This document shows, piece by piece, positions 12,346 through 24,850 of a DNA stretch of 64,000 bases. Below the pieces are notes generated by a model. It was not told where the DNA came from. It saw only the letters and a list, made by a program, of their open reading frames with translations, and ran no database searches. Numbering within the stretch: the stretch's first letter is position 1; each line of letters opens with the position of its first letter. This DNA comes from Warburgia ugandensis (lineage: Eukaryota; Streptophyta; Magnoliopsida; Canellales; Canellaceae), in contig CP141128.1 of assembly GCA_035236585.1 (NCBI GenBank), positions 34,764,684 through 34,828,683 of the forward strand. Reading direction: 5' to 3'. Position numbers and translations under genes: made by a program.

Positions 12346-12520
12346 CTTAGGTTTGACATTAATTTTATCTATATGTGACAATTTTTAAGGAAGTAACACA
12401 CGACCTAAAGAATGGTATTTCAAAATTTCTTATATTACATAACACAAAACTCTTCTAAATTAAGGAAATTTCTCCTACATTTATTTTAAAAACCCCAATA
12501 TGATTTTAGAAAAATTGAGA

Positions 12521-13656
12521 TGTTATAAGGAGTTTCCTGCATCACCCGAGTCTTTTAACCCTTCATTGATTTTAAGTTGGAAAATAGTTGAAATTTCCTT
12601 ATTTTAGAAAACATTATCAAAGTGATAATACATATGTAATTTTGAGAAATTCATCAAATTCTTTCTGAGCATTATGGTAAAACTTCCACATATATGTAAA
12701 GTAATAATATTCTAACCTATGAATGGTTAGAGATACATGCCTTAGGATCATCCATACTATCACAAGAAAAGACACCCAACCCATTCGAATAATTACTATA
12801 ATTCATATTACAGTCATCCAATGTGTCAACGAAAGTTTAAGTTATATACAATATCTCAAAACATAATCATATACATGGATTCTAACAAAAGGAACTACAC
12901 TTAAATCATTACATATAAGAAGATCTAGGTACCTTTACCTTCCCTGTATCTCTCGGTCTTGAGCTACCTAGAGTATTACCTAAAATGTTGTTTGTAAGGG
13001 ATGAGCAAAGACAATAGCCCACAGTAGGGGGAAAAACTAATACAAGTTGGAATGATTAAAATATAGCATGTAATATCATCAGTGTATGTCTATCCATATA
13101 CGTATACATATATAAAATCTCTAAAAGGCATGATCGACACATGTGCAATAAAGATCTACAAAGACAGATGATTCCAAATAGTTTATAATGTTCAGAGTGA
13201 AAAATCTATCAAATCGGTATACTCAAAATGAATTATACCGAACCGAGGTGCAAAACCTCAATTTGCAATGTACAAATTCATGCCCACTTCATCGTGGAAA
13301 ATTTATCACTCCATATCATAGTGGCATACAATTCCACCAATAGGGACCATCATTAGCATATAGTCTTACCACTAGGGACCATTAGTGGCATATCGTCTTA
13401 CCACCAGGGACCACCAATGGCATATTTTCTTACCACAAGGGACCATTAGTGCCATATCGTCCTAACACCAGGGACCACCAGTGGCATATCATCTTAACAC
13501 TAGAGACCATCAGTAGCATATCATCCTACCATAAGGGACCATCAATGGCATATTGTCCTACCACTAGGGACCAATGGTTTGAACTCTTGAGAATGACCAG
13601 CATGCTAACATGCACATAAATACCTATGCTCGCAGGGCCCTACCATGACCCATTGG
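12521..13656 (-). mobile_element. gypsy-2 3' LTR, distal part
   Basis: From about 12555 the sequence aligns closely with 26160-27120: 'gataatacatatgtaatttt', 'ccacatatatgtaaa', 'gaatggttagagatacatgcc', 'ctcgagctac' type blocks and the 32-bp repeat array. The copy at 26122 lies next to a minus-strand primer site, so both are ends of a minus-strand LTR. This copy stops where gypsy-1 starts at 13657. The start TGTTATAAGG at 12521 is my best guess for the LTR edge. Confidence 0.7.
13342..13597. repeat. 32-bp minisatellite, 8 units, in gypsy-2 LTR
   Basis: The motif AGGGACCA recurs at 13342, 13374, 13406, 13438, 13470, 13502, 13534 and 13566, an exact 32-base period. A unit reads approximately AGGGACCATCAGTGGCATATCGTCCTACCACT. 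The sister LTR has five units (26901-27059). There are no unique spacers, so it is not a CRISPR array. Confidence 0.9.
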
Positions 13657-14049
13657 TGTAATGCCCCGAGCAATTTACGCTATTTAACAAAAATGAATTG
13701 GACATTCTATAGAAAATGAACTGTGTTAAATGTTTTACTTTATTTAAAATATTACATGAAGAAATTTGTAAGAAAACATGGTACCATTAGATTCTACTTG
13801 AAAAATGGAATCCAATGCCTCAAAGAATGCCAAAAACGGAGTTCGTATGAAGAAGTTACAGCCGTTTAAAGATTAGGGGCAATTCTATAAATTACAATTA
13901 AAAATGAAAAAGAACGAAAATGCAGGGGGCCGTTTTGATAACGGCACCCCCTGTCTTCTTCCTCTCGATTTCTCTAGAAACCCCAGTTTTCAAAGGTTTC
14001 CACCACTACCAATGGCGGCACCACCATTGGCAGCACCGCCATAGTAAGG

Positions 14050-14059
14050 CTATAAAAAG
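14050..14059 (+). promoter_or_regulatory. LTR TATA box
   Basis: CTATAAAAAG is conserved at the same place in the 3' LTR (20144-20153) and in the solo LTR (37448-37457). It is followed by C/T-rich sequence typical of a plant transcription start. Likely the core promoter of the element. Confidence 0.65.
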
Positions 14060-14489
14060 CCCCTATTCCCTCGTCTTCGAATCAAGATTTTTCTGGCCAT
14101 TTGAGGCTGGGGTTTCTGGAAAAAATTGGAAACCCGTCTCTAGCTTTCCTGCAACTTCCGGCAATGGCCAGGTCCCTACAGGCCGGCCATTCCCATCTCT
14201 CCCCCTCCCCTCTTCTTCCTTTGGCCTCATCGGAAGTTTGGGTTTCCCCCCTTCTTTGTGGGTTCCGGCAACAAGGGGTTTCAAAGCAAAAAAGGGAGCA
14301 TCTCTGGCTACCCAGGTACGCCCCCATCTCCCTCTCTATTTCCCCTTTTTCCCAGACCAAATCCATGCCAGATCTGGTGTTTCCCAGCCAGTGTTTCCTA
14401 GCCAGAAAACGTCTTAGCCAGAGATTGCAGGGAAAAGGTCGGGTTCCATACGGCTTTGTGCGAACGAGGCATCCTAGGGACTCCATGCT

Positions 14490-14810
14490 TCACGTGCGCC
14501 TATGACAGGGTCCCTGGGACGGGGTTCCAGGCGTGCAACAGTGCATACACCATCCCTGGTGCAGCCTTTGGGTGCGCGCGACGTGGGTCACGGGTCCTGG
14601 CTTGACTGAGATGCACGGGGTGCCCTGGGAGCTGAGATGCGACATGCTACACCAAAGACGCGTCCACGCAATGCCATCTAGGATGCGTGTCATAGCGCAT
14701 CGCTTGGGCATGTATGTGCACGTGCAAACCAGTCCCTAGCACAGCCTTTGGGTGCGCACGACGTGTAGGCATGGGTCCTGGTTCAACCAGGGCACGCACA
14801 CATCTTGGAA
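14490..14810 (+). repeat. CG-rich block with imperfect direct duplication
   Basis: 'cagcctttgggtgcgcgcgacgtg' near 14560 and 'cagcctttgggtgcgcacgacgtg' near 14740 start two imperfect copies about 180 bases apart, each followed by 'gggtcctggttYRACYRgg'. The equivalent block in the 3' LTR is shorter. It retains many CpG sites against an AT-rich background. Confidence 0.65.
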
Positions 14811-16367
14811 ACCATGATGTGCAGACCTAATAAGACTATAAAATTAGGATCATAGGACAATTTATAGAGTCTAACCATTGAATAGTAGATCCATATCATA
14901 GGATCTAGCCTCACACTGAATTAGGCAAGGACCCATGGACCCTAAAAAGCAGATCTAGCGATCTAATTTCTACATAGATCAAAATTGATAAGCACTCCTT
15001 GTTATCCATTCATATTCAGGATTTTATAAATGAGACTAGGGTCGGGTTGAGTAATGAAGGACGCGACTTCAGGCAACTTCGAGGTAGGTGTTCTGTTGTT
15101 ACTAGACTTTTAAAAAGAACCCATGATTGCTTTGAGAATGCATGTTTTAAGTTTTAAGTTACATGACTTGTTTAGCATGAATTGATTTCATAAATGAATT
15201 TAGCATGCATATGACAAATACATTATGCATGGACACGTTTTGCAAATGATTACATAAATTGCATGATTTGTGATTATTGAGTCTTGAAAATTTGCATATC
15301 CTTGAGGGTTACCAAAAGATGCTAGACTCCCCAAAAGACGCTGGGTAGGCAATTGTGAGGGCTAGGCAGTTGTGAGGGACCCAAAGAGGACAGGTTTTGA
15401 AACAGAGGTTTTTCCCTGTTTGCTCATATATGATTTGGGCTAGTAAGCTCGTGGGCGCTATGCCGAGTGGTTTGGGTGCCCTCCTAGCCTCTACCACTAT
15501 TAGGTGGAAAGGGTACCATGCCAAAAAGGCATGTCCTTACTTCGACTGCATGTGGTACAGAGGACTACCACTGGTGTCACGGCACTGGGTCGAAGTGTCA
15601 TATGCCCCGTGGAGGCTATGACCGCGTGTGCCCAGGTACCTGGGGACCACACGGTGAGGAGGTCATGGGCATAGTGTGCCTATGTTTTCGAGGATTTACT
15701 TGCATTGCATATGGCATGACGTGAGGATGGTCGACCGTACTATATATCCATGAGTTGGATTCAGTTGAGCATCTTATGCATATCATGTATGTTTATGATA
15801 TCTATGTTACTTTCGACTGGAATTATGCAATTCTTTAAGTCGTCAGTATTCTAATTTGACATTGGTTTTTAATATCAATATTGAACATGAGTGATTAAAC
15901 ATGCACATGTTTTGAAAGAACATATGTTTTAAAACATAGCATTCATTGTAAAACTAGTAGTGATAGACTCCTACTGAGTATGGTGTAAACTCACCCAAAT
16001 ATATCATTTTTTAGGACAGCTCCACCCACGAGTAGAAGATGCCTCAGGAAACGTTAGTGCTACGAGCAAGTAAATAAAAAAGAGACAATTATACATGGAA
16101 GCAAACACTCTACCCTTTGGACATATATTTGTATTTATTTATAGTTGGACTGTGAGCTATGACTGGATAGACTTGGGAAGACATTTATGATTTTTGAAAT
16201 TTTTTGTGAAAGCAAATGACACTCGGGGTTTTCAAAATGAGTTTAAAACAAAGATTTTTCGCTGCATTGCATTGTTGTTATAAAATGGTTTTCAAACAGG
16301 GATGCATCCCGCCTTAGGAATTAGATATTACATTTAAAAATGCATGGGAAAACATGGGTCGTCACAA

Positions 16368-16380
16368 TTGGTATCAGAGC
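16368..16380 (+). other. Primer binding site, tRNA-iMet type
   Basis: TTGGTATCAGAGC, one base after the 5' LTR, is complementary to the 3' end of plant initiator tRNA-Met. This fixes the orientation of gypsy-1 as plus. Confidence 0.9.
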
Positions 16381-19300
16381 CCAGTTTTATCCTTTCACAG
16401 CTAGTCCAGCATGTCCAAGGGTCACAGACAATGGAGAAAATTCAGAAGGAGTATTTTAATGAGAAGTAGAGAACTGTAGAGATGACTAGAACACGAATAA
16501 TATTATATCACAAAGATGCAAGGATTAAGGATTAAGGATTAACAAATAATTAGGCAATTGGATATTGCAAACCTTATCCAAAATCTAGTCTAAGACAACT
16601 TAAGGATTAAGGATTGTTGTGTGGTGCAAATATGAAAACTCATATAAGGATCATATTATGATGAGAATGATGAAGGAAGATGTTAATGAACATGTTAATA
16701 GATAATTCTAACCTGTAATAGATCAATCTCACCAAAGGTGAGAAAATCAAAGAACTTGGATGGCTATCTTACCCTTCTAAAGAATATCAGAATATGAATA
16801 TGATAGGGGATGTAAAAGACGGACTTTGAGAAGATTTTGATGATAATTTAATAGGGATGAGCATACAAGATGATACTCAGAGACTCGTACTAGACCACAA
16901 AGGTATGGATCCTGAAGGACTTAGCTCAATTTTGGATAACTTATTGAAGTCGTATAAGAGTAAAGTGCTATCTAATAAGGACAACCTGAATATAATAGAG
17001 CAGATAAGAAGATGTGTACAATTGACATGTTAGGTGATTAAGAGAAATATAACACAAATCTGATGGGGAAATGTATTTGACAGAGTTACCAGAAGATTTT
17101 GATGATAATATTAGGGATGACAGATTTGTAAAAATAGATTGATCCTAACAGGAACTTATAAGAGAAGTATAGCATGACCAAAACATCAATGTCATTATTA
17201 AGACATTGTATGAATTTTATTGAGGCTATAGGCAATTAAGTTTCTCTTGACTGACGGGTAGATCAAGTATATGCAACCACTCAAATAAAAGCATTGATCT
17301 AGGTAGACAAAAAAAAAATAAAAAAAATGAGGATTTTGAAAAAAGGAGAGAAAGAGATAGAGATGTAACTTTAAGTATTCGATGAATATTGAATATTCAA
17401 AAGAAGAAGATCATGACTTTATGGAGATACATACAAATCTTTCATCTTGAATCCGATGGGAAGGTAAACCAATCAAATTTGAAGGAATAATACTAGTTGA
17501 TTTGGTGATTCTATTGTAAAAGAGTAAAAAAGAGAGAAAGCATATGGGGTTTAAGACTTTGAATAGAGTATCGAAATTTAGGAGATTGTGCAAGAAATTT
17601 TCAAAGAAGTATGGTGACCAACTAGAAATTAAATTCTACAAATGGTTTGATGTCTATATCAATTATTGCAATTAGAATCTTATTAGATCCATTAGCTTAT
17701 GAGTAAATAAAGTATATTGAAAAAGGAATTAAGCCACGATAGTAACTTGTCCATTTGTCTTTCTTCAGCAAGTAGGGCACCATCAAGGATCAAATTGAGG
17801 TCTTGCTATCATAGATTGGAAGAGCAAATATCTTAAGACCATTATTTAGTCATTACCTTTAGAGTACTGTTGACTAAATAAAGGTATCCCACCATATTTA
17901 ATCAAATATGTTAGTATCTATTAGACAGTAGTCGAAGTTATAAACTCGGAGGAATATTCTGAGTTTTCCCTAAAAGAAGTACTTGTTAGACTAAGTCATT
18001 TAAGGCTATGAGGTTAGTTGATTAGGCCACATCATGAAGGAGCTATGAGTACAATGAGTACAGTAGCAACTGAGATAGGAGCAAAAAGGAAGAAGCGATC
18101 TAAACCAATGTGAAAGATTTTCCAAACCTTAATGGCTACCATGACAAGGTGAAGAAATTACTTTGGGTCTGAAAAATACTGTTGACTGGGTGTTGTTAAA
18201 CTTGTTGATTTAACAGCTAAGTAGGAGGGAACACTTGAAAATCACTACTTATGAGGATACCTCCTGACAATACTGACTGCATGGTTGATGATAAAGCCTT
18301 GATAAAAGATTGAACAATATATTGACATAGGGAATGGAAGGAGAAAAGGTGAGATGACCAGCACATTATAAGGTGAAGATTTGATGTTATGTTGCCTTTA
18401 GACAAATAGTTAGTTGTTATGTGCATATACCAAGTAGGAAAAATCAATTGAAGGAATTTCCTAAGGACTAACTCTACTGGATTGAGTATAGAACTTTTGG
18501 ACTGAAAGATTACGAAGAAAACCATCAAGCAAAGAAAGGACAAAGAGGATAATGACAAAGGATTCAACCATGACCTAGTAAGGGTACTCGGTTATGAATA
18601 AGAGACACTTTGCATAAATGGGAACATTGTTGGAAATCCTAATGACAAATTGATGTGAATAGTGAGATCGGCCTCTGGACGAGAACATTTGAACCATGAT
18701 GATGAATTAACCATAAAACATTTGACATGAGTTTGCATAAACTCTTAAGGGAGAAAAGCATTTGATGGCTTCAACATCTATGAAACTTGAAGTACAGTTC
18801 GGATATCCTAATCATAATATGAGATAATATTATTGATGGAGGATGCTACTTGAATTGTTTCATGGTTTTATTTTGAATATAATATGGGTTGAGGACCCAA
18901 GTTATAGTAGAAAAGCGACATACAAGTGAAATTTGAAGTTAATCAAGGGTTTGGCTTTATCATTAATATAATTGGAGGACACATGATACCGTATCAGCTA
19001 TTGAAGTATCTTGGGGAAAAATATAAAGCAAAGAAGATAAGAAGCAAAGAAGATAAGAAGAAAAATTAGACACAATAGAAAGAATGTAACTTTTTTTGTT
19101 GGACTCTTACTAATGACATACAACCAACTATTAAAAAGAGATATGGATGATGAAGAGATCACTAGATGGAAGACAAGAGGAAAAAGGGATTATCCTATGC
19201 TATTCAAAATGAAATAGGAGGAATAAGATCATATGATCTCAAAGAAGTATGAAGTAATTTATATACGAGTAGGAGAGTATGGTCATCTAAGGAGGTCATC

Positions 19301-19410
19301 CTATACGTGATCAGTAATGATAAACTGGCATGCATGGGACTATGTATCAGAGTATGCAGCGAAAGCGGCCCATATATACTTAAAGTAAACGGATAAGATA
19401 TATGCCCCGA

Positions 19411-19452
19411 ATATATATATATATATATATCTGTGTGTGTGTGTGTGTGTGT
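19411..19452. repeat. (AT)10(TG)10 compound microsatellite
   Basis: Ten AT units, one C, then about ten TG units, inside gypsy-1. Confidence 0.9.
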
Positions 19453-19739
19453 AAGGCCTTGTGGAAGGAATTATAACGAGGATAAATTGAGAACGTGCCT
19501 AGGATTGGTTACAAGATAGTATGATTAGCAATTTAAGGACAACATTACTCCAAGTACTTACCCAATTAGAGTATTGGATAACGGAATAATGAATTTGTCG
19601 ACAACAGAAGTATGGGAAAGAAGTAAAGGAATTTTCTTAGTTCGAGTTTTAAGGGAGTCCTCAGAAAGAATATGTCTTATTAAGAAGACAGCTGACTTGA
19701 AGGTAAGGATTTGTGGAATTTCAAGGACGAAATTCATTT

Positions 19740-19749
19740 AAGGGGGTAA
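19740..19749 (+). other. Polypurine tract of gypsy-1
   Basis: AAGGGGGTAA lies directly upstream of the 3' LTR, the position where plus-strand DNA synthesis is primed in LTR elements. Confidence 0.75.
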
Positions 19750-19752
19750 TAA

Positions 19753-22357
19753 TATAATGCCCCGAGCAATTTACGCTATTTAACAAAAATGAATTAGACA
19801 TTCTATAGGAAATGAACCGTGTTAAATGTTGTACTTTATTTAAAATATTAAATGAAGGAATTTGTAAGAAAACTGGTACCCTTAGATTTTACTTGAGAAA
19901 TGGAATCCAATGCCTCAAAGAACGCCAAAAATGGAGTTCGTATGAAGAAGTTACAGCCGTTTAAAGATTAAGGGCAATTTTGTAAATTACACTTAAAAAC
20001 GAAAAAGAACGAAAACGTAGGGGCCGTTTTGATAACAGTAACCCCTGTCTTCTTCCTCTCGATTTCTCCACAAACCCCAGTTTCCAGAGGTTTCCACCAC
20101 CGCCAATGGCGGCACCACCATTGGCAGCACCACCACAGTAAGGCTATAAAAAGCCCCTATTCCCTCCTCTTCGAATCAAGATTTTTTCGGCCACTTGAGG
20201 CTGGGGTTTTCGGAAAAAATCAGAAACCCATCTCCAGCTTTCCTGCAACTTCTGGCAATGGCCAGGTCCCTACAGTCTGGCCATTCCCATGTCTCCCCCT
20301 CCCCTCTTCTTCCTCTGGCCTCATCGAAAGTTAGGGTTTTCCCCCTTCTTCGTGGGTTCTGGCGACATGGGGTTTCAAAGCAGAAAAGGGAGCATCTTCG
20401 GCTACCTAGGCACACCCCCATCTCCCTATCTACTTCCCCTTTTTCCCAGACTAGATCCATGCCGGATCTGGTGTTTCCTAGCCAGTGTTTCCTAGCCGGA
20501 AAACGTCCTAGCCGGAGATCGCAAGGAAAAGGCCGAGTTCCATCCGGCTCTGTGCAAACGAGGCGTCCCAGGGATGCCATGCTTCACGCGTGCCTGGGAT
20601 AGGGTCCCTCGGACGGGTTCCAGGCATGCGACAGTGCATACACGGTCCCTAGTGTGGCCTTCGGGTGCGCGTGACGTGGGGCACGGGTCCTGGCTCAACT
20701 GGGATGCACGGGCTGCCTTAGGAGCTGAGACGCGCCATGCTACGCCATGTGCAGGTATGGGTCCTGGTTCGACCAGGGTGTGCACATGTCTTGTAAACCA
20801 TGGTGCGCAGACCTAATAAGATTATAAAATTAGGATCATAGGACAACTTATAGAGTCTAACCATTGAATAGTAGATACATATCATAGGATCTAGCCTGAC
20901 ACTGAATTAGGCAAGGACCCATGGACCCTAAAAGGCAGATCTAGTGATCTAATTTCTAAATAGATCGAAATTGATAAGGACTCCTTGTTATCCATTCATA
21001 TCCAGGATTTTATAAATGAGACTAGGGTTGGGTTGAGTAATGAAGGACACGACTCCAGGAAACTTCGAGATAGGTGTTCTATTGTTACTAGACTTTTAAA
21101 AAGAACCCATGATTGCTTTGAGAATGCATGTTTTAAGTTTTAAGTTATATGACTTGTTTAGCATGAATTGATTTCATAAATGAATTTAGCATGCATATGA
21201 CAAATACATTATGCATGGACATGTTTTGCAAATGATTGCATAAATTGCATGATTTGTGATTATTGAGTCTTGAAAATTTGCATATCCTTGAGGGTTACCA
21301 AAAAATGCTGGGTAGGCAGTTGTGAGGGCTAGGCAGTTGTGAGGGACCCAAAGAGGACAGGTTTTGAAAAAGAGGTTTTCACTTGTTTGATCTGATATGA
21401 TTTGGGCTGATAAGCTCGTGGGCTCTATGCCAAGAGGTTTGGGTTGGCCTCCAGCCTCTACCGCTATTAGGTGGATGGGTACCACGCCCAAAAAGGGCAA
21501 CGTCCCTACGTTGACTGCATGTGGTACAGGGGGCTACCATTGGTGTCACGACACTGGGTCGACGTGTCATATGCCCCGTGGAGGCTATGACCGAGTGTCC
21601 TCAGGTACCCGGGGACCACACAGCGGCGAGGTCGTGGGCATAGTTGGACCCTATGGTTTGAGGATTTATTTGCATTGCCTATGGCATCACATGAGGTTGG
21701 TCGACCATACCAGATATCCATGAGTTGGATTCAGTGGAGCATCTTATGCATATCATTATGTTTATGATATATGATACTTTTGACTTGGATTATGCTATTC
21801 TTGAAGTCGTCAGTATTCCGATTTGACAGTGGTTTTTAGTATCGACATTGACCATGATTGTGCGAACATGCACATGTTTTAAAGAGCATATGATTTTAAA
21901 CATAGCATGCATTGCAAAACTAGTAGTGATAGACTCCTACTGAGTATAGTATATACTCACCCTATCCTTAACATTTTCCAGGATAGTTCCACTTACAAAT
22001 AGAAGACGCCTCAGCAGATATTAGTGCTACGAACACGTGAATAAACAAAGGAGACAACTATACATGTGAGTAAACTCTTTACCCTTTGGACATGTATCTG
22101 TATTAATTTACAGTTGGGCTGTGTGCTGTGACTGGAAAGACTTGGGAAAAACACTTATGATTTCTGAAGTTTTTCAAAAACTACTTTGATTGTTGTGAAA
22201 GCAAATGACACTCGGGGTTTTCAAAATGAGTTTAAAACTAAAGATTTTTCGCTGCATTGCATGGTTTTTATAAAATGGTTTTCAAATAGGGATGCATCCC
22301 GCCTTAAGAATTTAGATCTTGCATTTAAAAATGCATGGGAAAACCCGGGTCGTAACA
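19753..22357 (+). repeat. gypsy-1 3' LTR
   Basis: Aligns with the 5' LTR through all its length, including the TATA box (20144-20153), the CG-rich block (20560-20815) and the end GGGTCGTAACA. It is about 100 bases shorter than the 5' LTR, mostly because its CG-rich block holds fewer repeats. It abuts LINE sequence at 22358. Confidence 0.85.
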
Positions 22358-24850
22358 CTTATAGCCATCCTATAGAATTTTTCTTTTAGTTTGAGTGGAA
22401 CCCACTGATCACATAAAACTCCAAATGCACATCTCCATTTGTTCCAACCCGCTTGGATTCTCTGGTTAACCTCCCTCTCAATCTCTCCACTCTCATGGAT
22501 CAATGATCCTAAGTACCGAAAGAGGTGTTTCACGGGGACTTCTTGGTTATCAGTCTTGACTAGTGTTCCACTCCTACTCCCCTTGCTAAAATTACATTCC
22601 ATATATTTTGTCTTAGTTCGGCTAATTTTAAATCCTTCATATTCTAATGCTTCTCTCCATAACTCTACCTTTATGTTTACACCCTCCCTTGTCTCATCAA
22701 GCAAGACTATATCATCTGCAAATAGCATGCACCAAGGAATCTCCTCGTGTAAATGTTTTGTTAACTCATCCATAACTAATGTAAAAAGATATGGACTCAA
22801 TGCCAATCCTTGGTGCAATCCTACAGTGCCAGAAAAATCACCAGTCACGCCACTAGTGGTCTTAACATTTGTTATCACTCCCTCATACATATCTTTAATT
22901 ATGTCTATATACGCCTGAGAAACCCCCTTATCAACCAACACCCTCCATATTAACTCGCTAGGGACTCTATCATAAGCTTTCTCTAAGTTGATAAAGACCA
23001 TATGTAGGTCTTTCCTCCTCTCCCTATATTTCTCTACTAATTGTCTTAATAAGAAAATAGATTCCATGGTAGACTTCCCAGGCATGAAACCAAACTGATT
23101 CTCCGATACACTTGTTTCATGTCGTAGCCTCTTCTCAATCACTCTTTCAAAAAGTTTCATGGTGTGGCTTATAAGTTTGATCCCTCGATAATTAGTGTAG
23201 CTCTAAATGTCTCCTTTATTCTTATAGATTGGTACAATAGAGCTTTTCCTCCACTCATCAGGCATTTTCTTTGATTTTAAAATCTTGTTAAACAACTTAG
23301 TCAACCAAACTACCCCAATATCTCCCATATGCTTCCAAACCTCTATTGGTACACCATCAGTCCCCATGGCCTTTCCTGATTTCATCTTTTTCAAGGCCTC
23401 TTTTACTTCAGGTATTCTAATCCTATGTTCATATCTATAATATCCAATGTTATTTAGATTTAGAGTATTTTCAATCCCTATATTCTCGGAGCCATTGTCA
23501 TTTAATAATTTTTGAAAGTATGTATCCCACCTTTGTTTGATCTCATCTTCTTTGACTAATACCCTTTGATTATCGCTTCTAATACACCTAACATGATCTA
23601 AGTCCTTACCCTTCTGTTCTTTTACTTTTGCAAGTTTAAACACATCTTTCTCACCTTCTCTTGTTCCTAATTTATTATAGAGCTCATCATATGCTTTAAG
23701 TTTAGCCTCACTTACTATTCTCTTATCAGCATTTTTAGCATTCTTATATTGTTTATAGTTTTCATTATTTCTAATCTTCTGCCAAGCTTTAAAACGTATC
23801 TGTTTTTCTTTAATAACTTTTTGCACTGTTTCACTCCACCACCATGTTTCCTTTGCTAATAGCCTTTTACCTTTGGATACTCCTAAGACATCTTTTGCCA
23901 CTTTCTTAATGGACACAGCCATATTAGTCCACATGGTATTTACTTATGTTTCATAGTTCCAATTTCCTTCTACCATCAACTTATTTTTGAATGAGGTTAT
24001 TTTCTCTCCTTTTAAGTTCCACCACTTAGTTTTTGGATGTGTATTAAGTTTAGTTCTTTTACTCCATCTTTTAATATGGATATCCATAACCATTAACCTA
24101 TGTTGTGAGGTTAAACTCTCACTAGGTATCACCTTACAATCCTTACATGTAGATCGTTCATTATTCCTAAGTAGAAAAAGGTTTATTTGGCTTTTATGAA
24201 CTCCACTTTTAAAGGTTATTAAGTGTTCATCCATCTTCTTAAAGATTGTATTTGCAATGGATAGGTTATATGACAAAGCAAAATCGAGGATATTCTCCCC
24301 CATCTCATTTCGTTCACCTATACCATATACTTCGTGTATTCTATCATATCCTTCCTTATCTTTTTCTACATGGCCATTTAAGTCTACTCCTATAAATATC
24401 CCCTCAGTGTTGGGAATATCTTGTATGACTCCCTCCATATCTTCCCAAAATTGTCTCTTGATTATATCTTGTAACCCTACTTGTGGTGTGTATGCACTTA
24501 TAACATTTATAATCTGCTCTCCTAGAACAATTATTATTATTATAATTCTATCACTAATTCTTTTAACGTCCACAACTTTATCTTTTAATTCCTTATCCAC
24601 TATTATTCCTACGTCATTTCTGTTATTTTCCTTTCCTACGTATCATAATTTATACCCATCCATTTCTCTAGCTCTAGCCCCTTTCCACTTGGTTTCTTGG
24701 ATACAAGCAATGTTGACTCTCCTATATTTCATTGCGTCTACTAACTCCAAACTCTTACCTGTTAATGTCCCTATATTCCATGTAGCGATGCGAAACTTAT
24801 GAGAGAATAGGTTGGTCCATGATCAAATAGTACATGTGTGTTTCTACTTA
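22358..24850 (-). pseudogene. RTE-clade LINE (endonuclease and reverse transcriptase)
   Basis: One minus-strand frame runs from about 24790 to 22358. It starts with the apurinic-type endonuclease: ATWNIGTLTGKSLELVDA, then IQETKWKGARA, ISAYTPQVGL and GVDLNGHV. A linker follows, then the reverse transcriptase: QFGFMPGKST, AYDRVPSELIW, GLHQGLALSPYLFTLVMDEL and FADDIVLL, the catalytic motif. This is the layout of plant RTE elements, one protein that nicks DNA and copies its own RNA there. Three in-frame stops break it: TGA at 24643-24645, TAA at 23944-23946 and TAG at 23203-23205. The frame between them is unshifted. The 3' end stops in KFYRMAI, short of the usual RTE tail, exactly where the gypsy-1 LTR ends. 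The 5' edge is approximate; it lies in gypsy-2 pol. Confidence 0.9.

Larger units (their letters stand above)
13657..16366 (+). repeat. gypsy-1 5' LTR
   Basis: Begins TGTAATGCCC and ends GGGTCGTCACA, so it has the usual TG...CA ends. It contains a TATA box (14051), a pyrimidine-rich stretch, a CG-rich block (14490-14810) with an internal duplication, and a block with TACCATGCC...GGTGTCAC (15515-15660). Reading frames at 13920-14505 overlap on both strands and are not genes. Confidence 0.85.
16381..19752 (+). mobile_element. gypsy-1 interior, no recognised gene
   Basis: Purine-rich, AT-rich sequence with many AAGG, GATGA and TTGAAG repeats on the plus strand. The only frame over 100 codons (18217-18567, minus) has no recognisable motif and runs against the element. 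The 3' end carries 'aaggacgaaattcatttaa' and the purine tract AAGGGGG (19740-19746). I see nothing that can be named as gag or pol. Confidence 0.6.
13657..22357 (+). mobile_element. gypsy-1: LTR element without recognisable genes (LARD-like)
   Basis: Two direct LTRs (13657-16366 and 19753-22357) enclose 3.39 kb. A tRNA-iMet primer site follows the first LTR, and a purine tract precedes the second after 'ggacgaaattc', a phrase common in plant Ty3/gypsy 3' ends. The interior shows no gag, protease, reverse transcriptase or integrase motif that I can recognise, so it is a non-autonomous large derivative or too decayed to read. Over the first 275 aligned LTR bases I count about 20 differences, mostly transitions, which suggests an age of some million years. 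Left flank is gypsy-2 LTR (ATTGG), right flank is LINE (CTTAT), so no target duplication is present. Confidence 0.75.

Noticed and set aside
13342-13597. Regular 32-base array resembling a CRISPR
   Set aside because: Units are contiguous with no unique spacers, it lies in a plant LTR and recurs in the sister LTR. It is a minisatellite.
13920-14505. Overlapping frames of 134-165 codons on both strands
   Set aside because: They fall in the GC-rich LTR promoter region, recur in the other LTR copies and have no recognisable motif.
16368-16380. tRNA-like sequence TGGTATCAGAGC as a tRNA gene piece
   Set aside because: It is complementary to the 3' end of initiator tRNA-Met and sits next to an LTR, so it is a primer site; no cloverleaf surrounds it.
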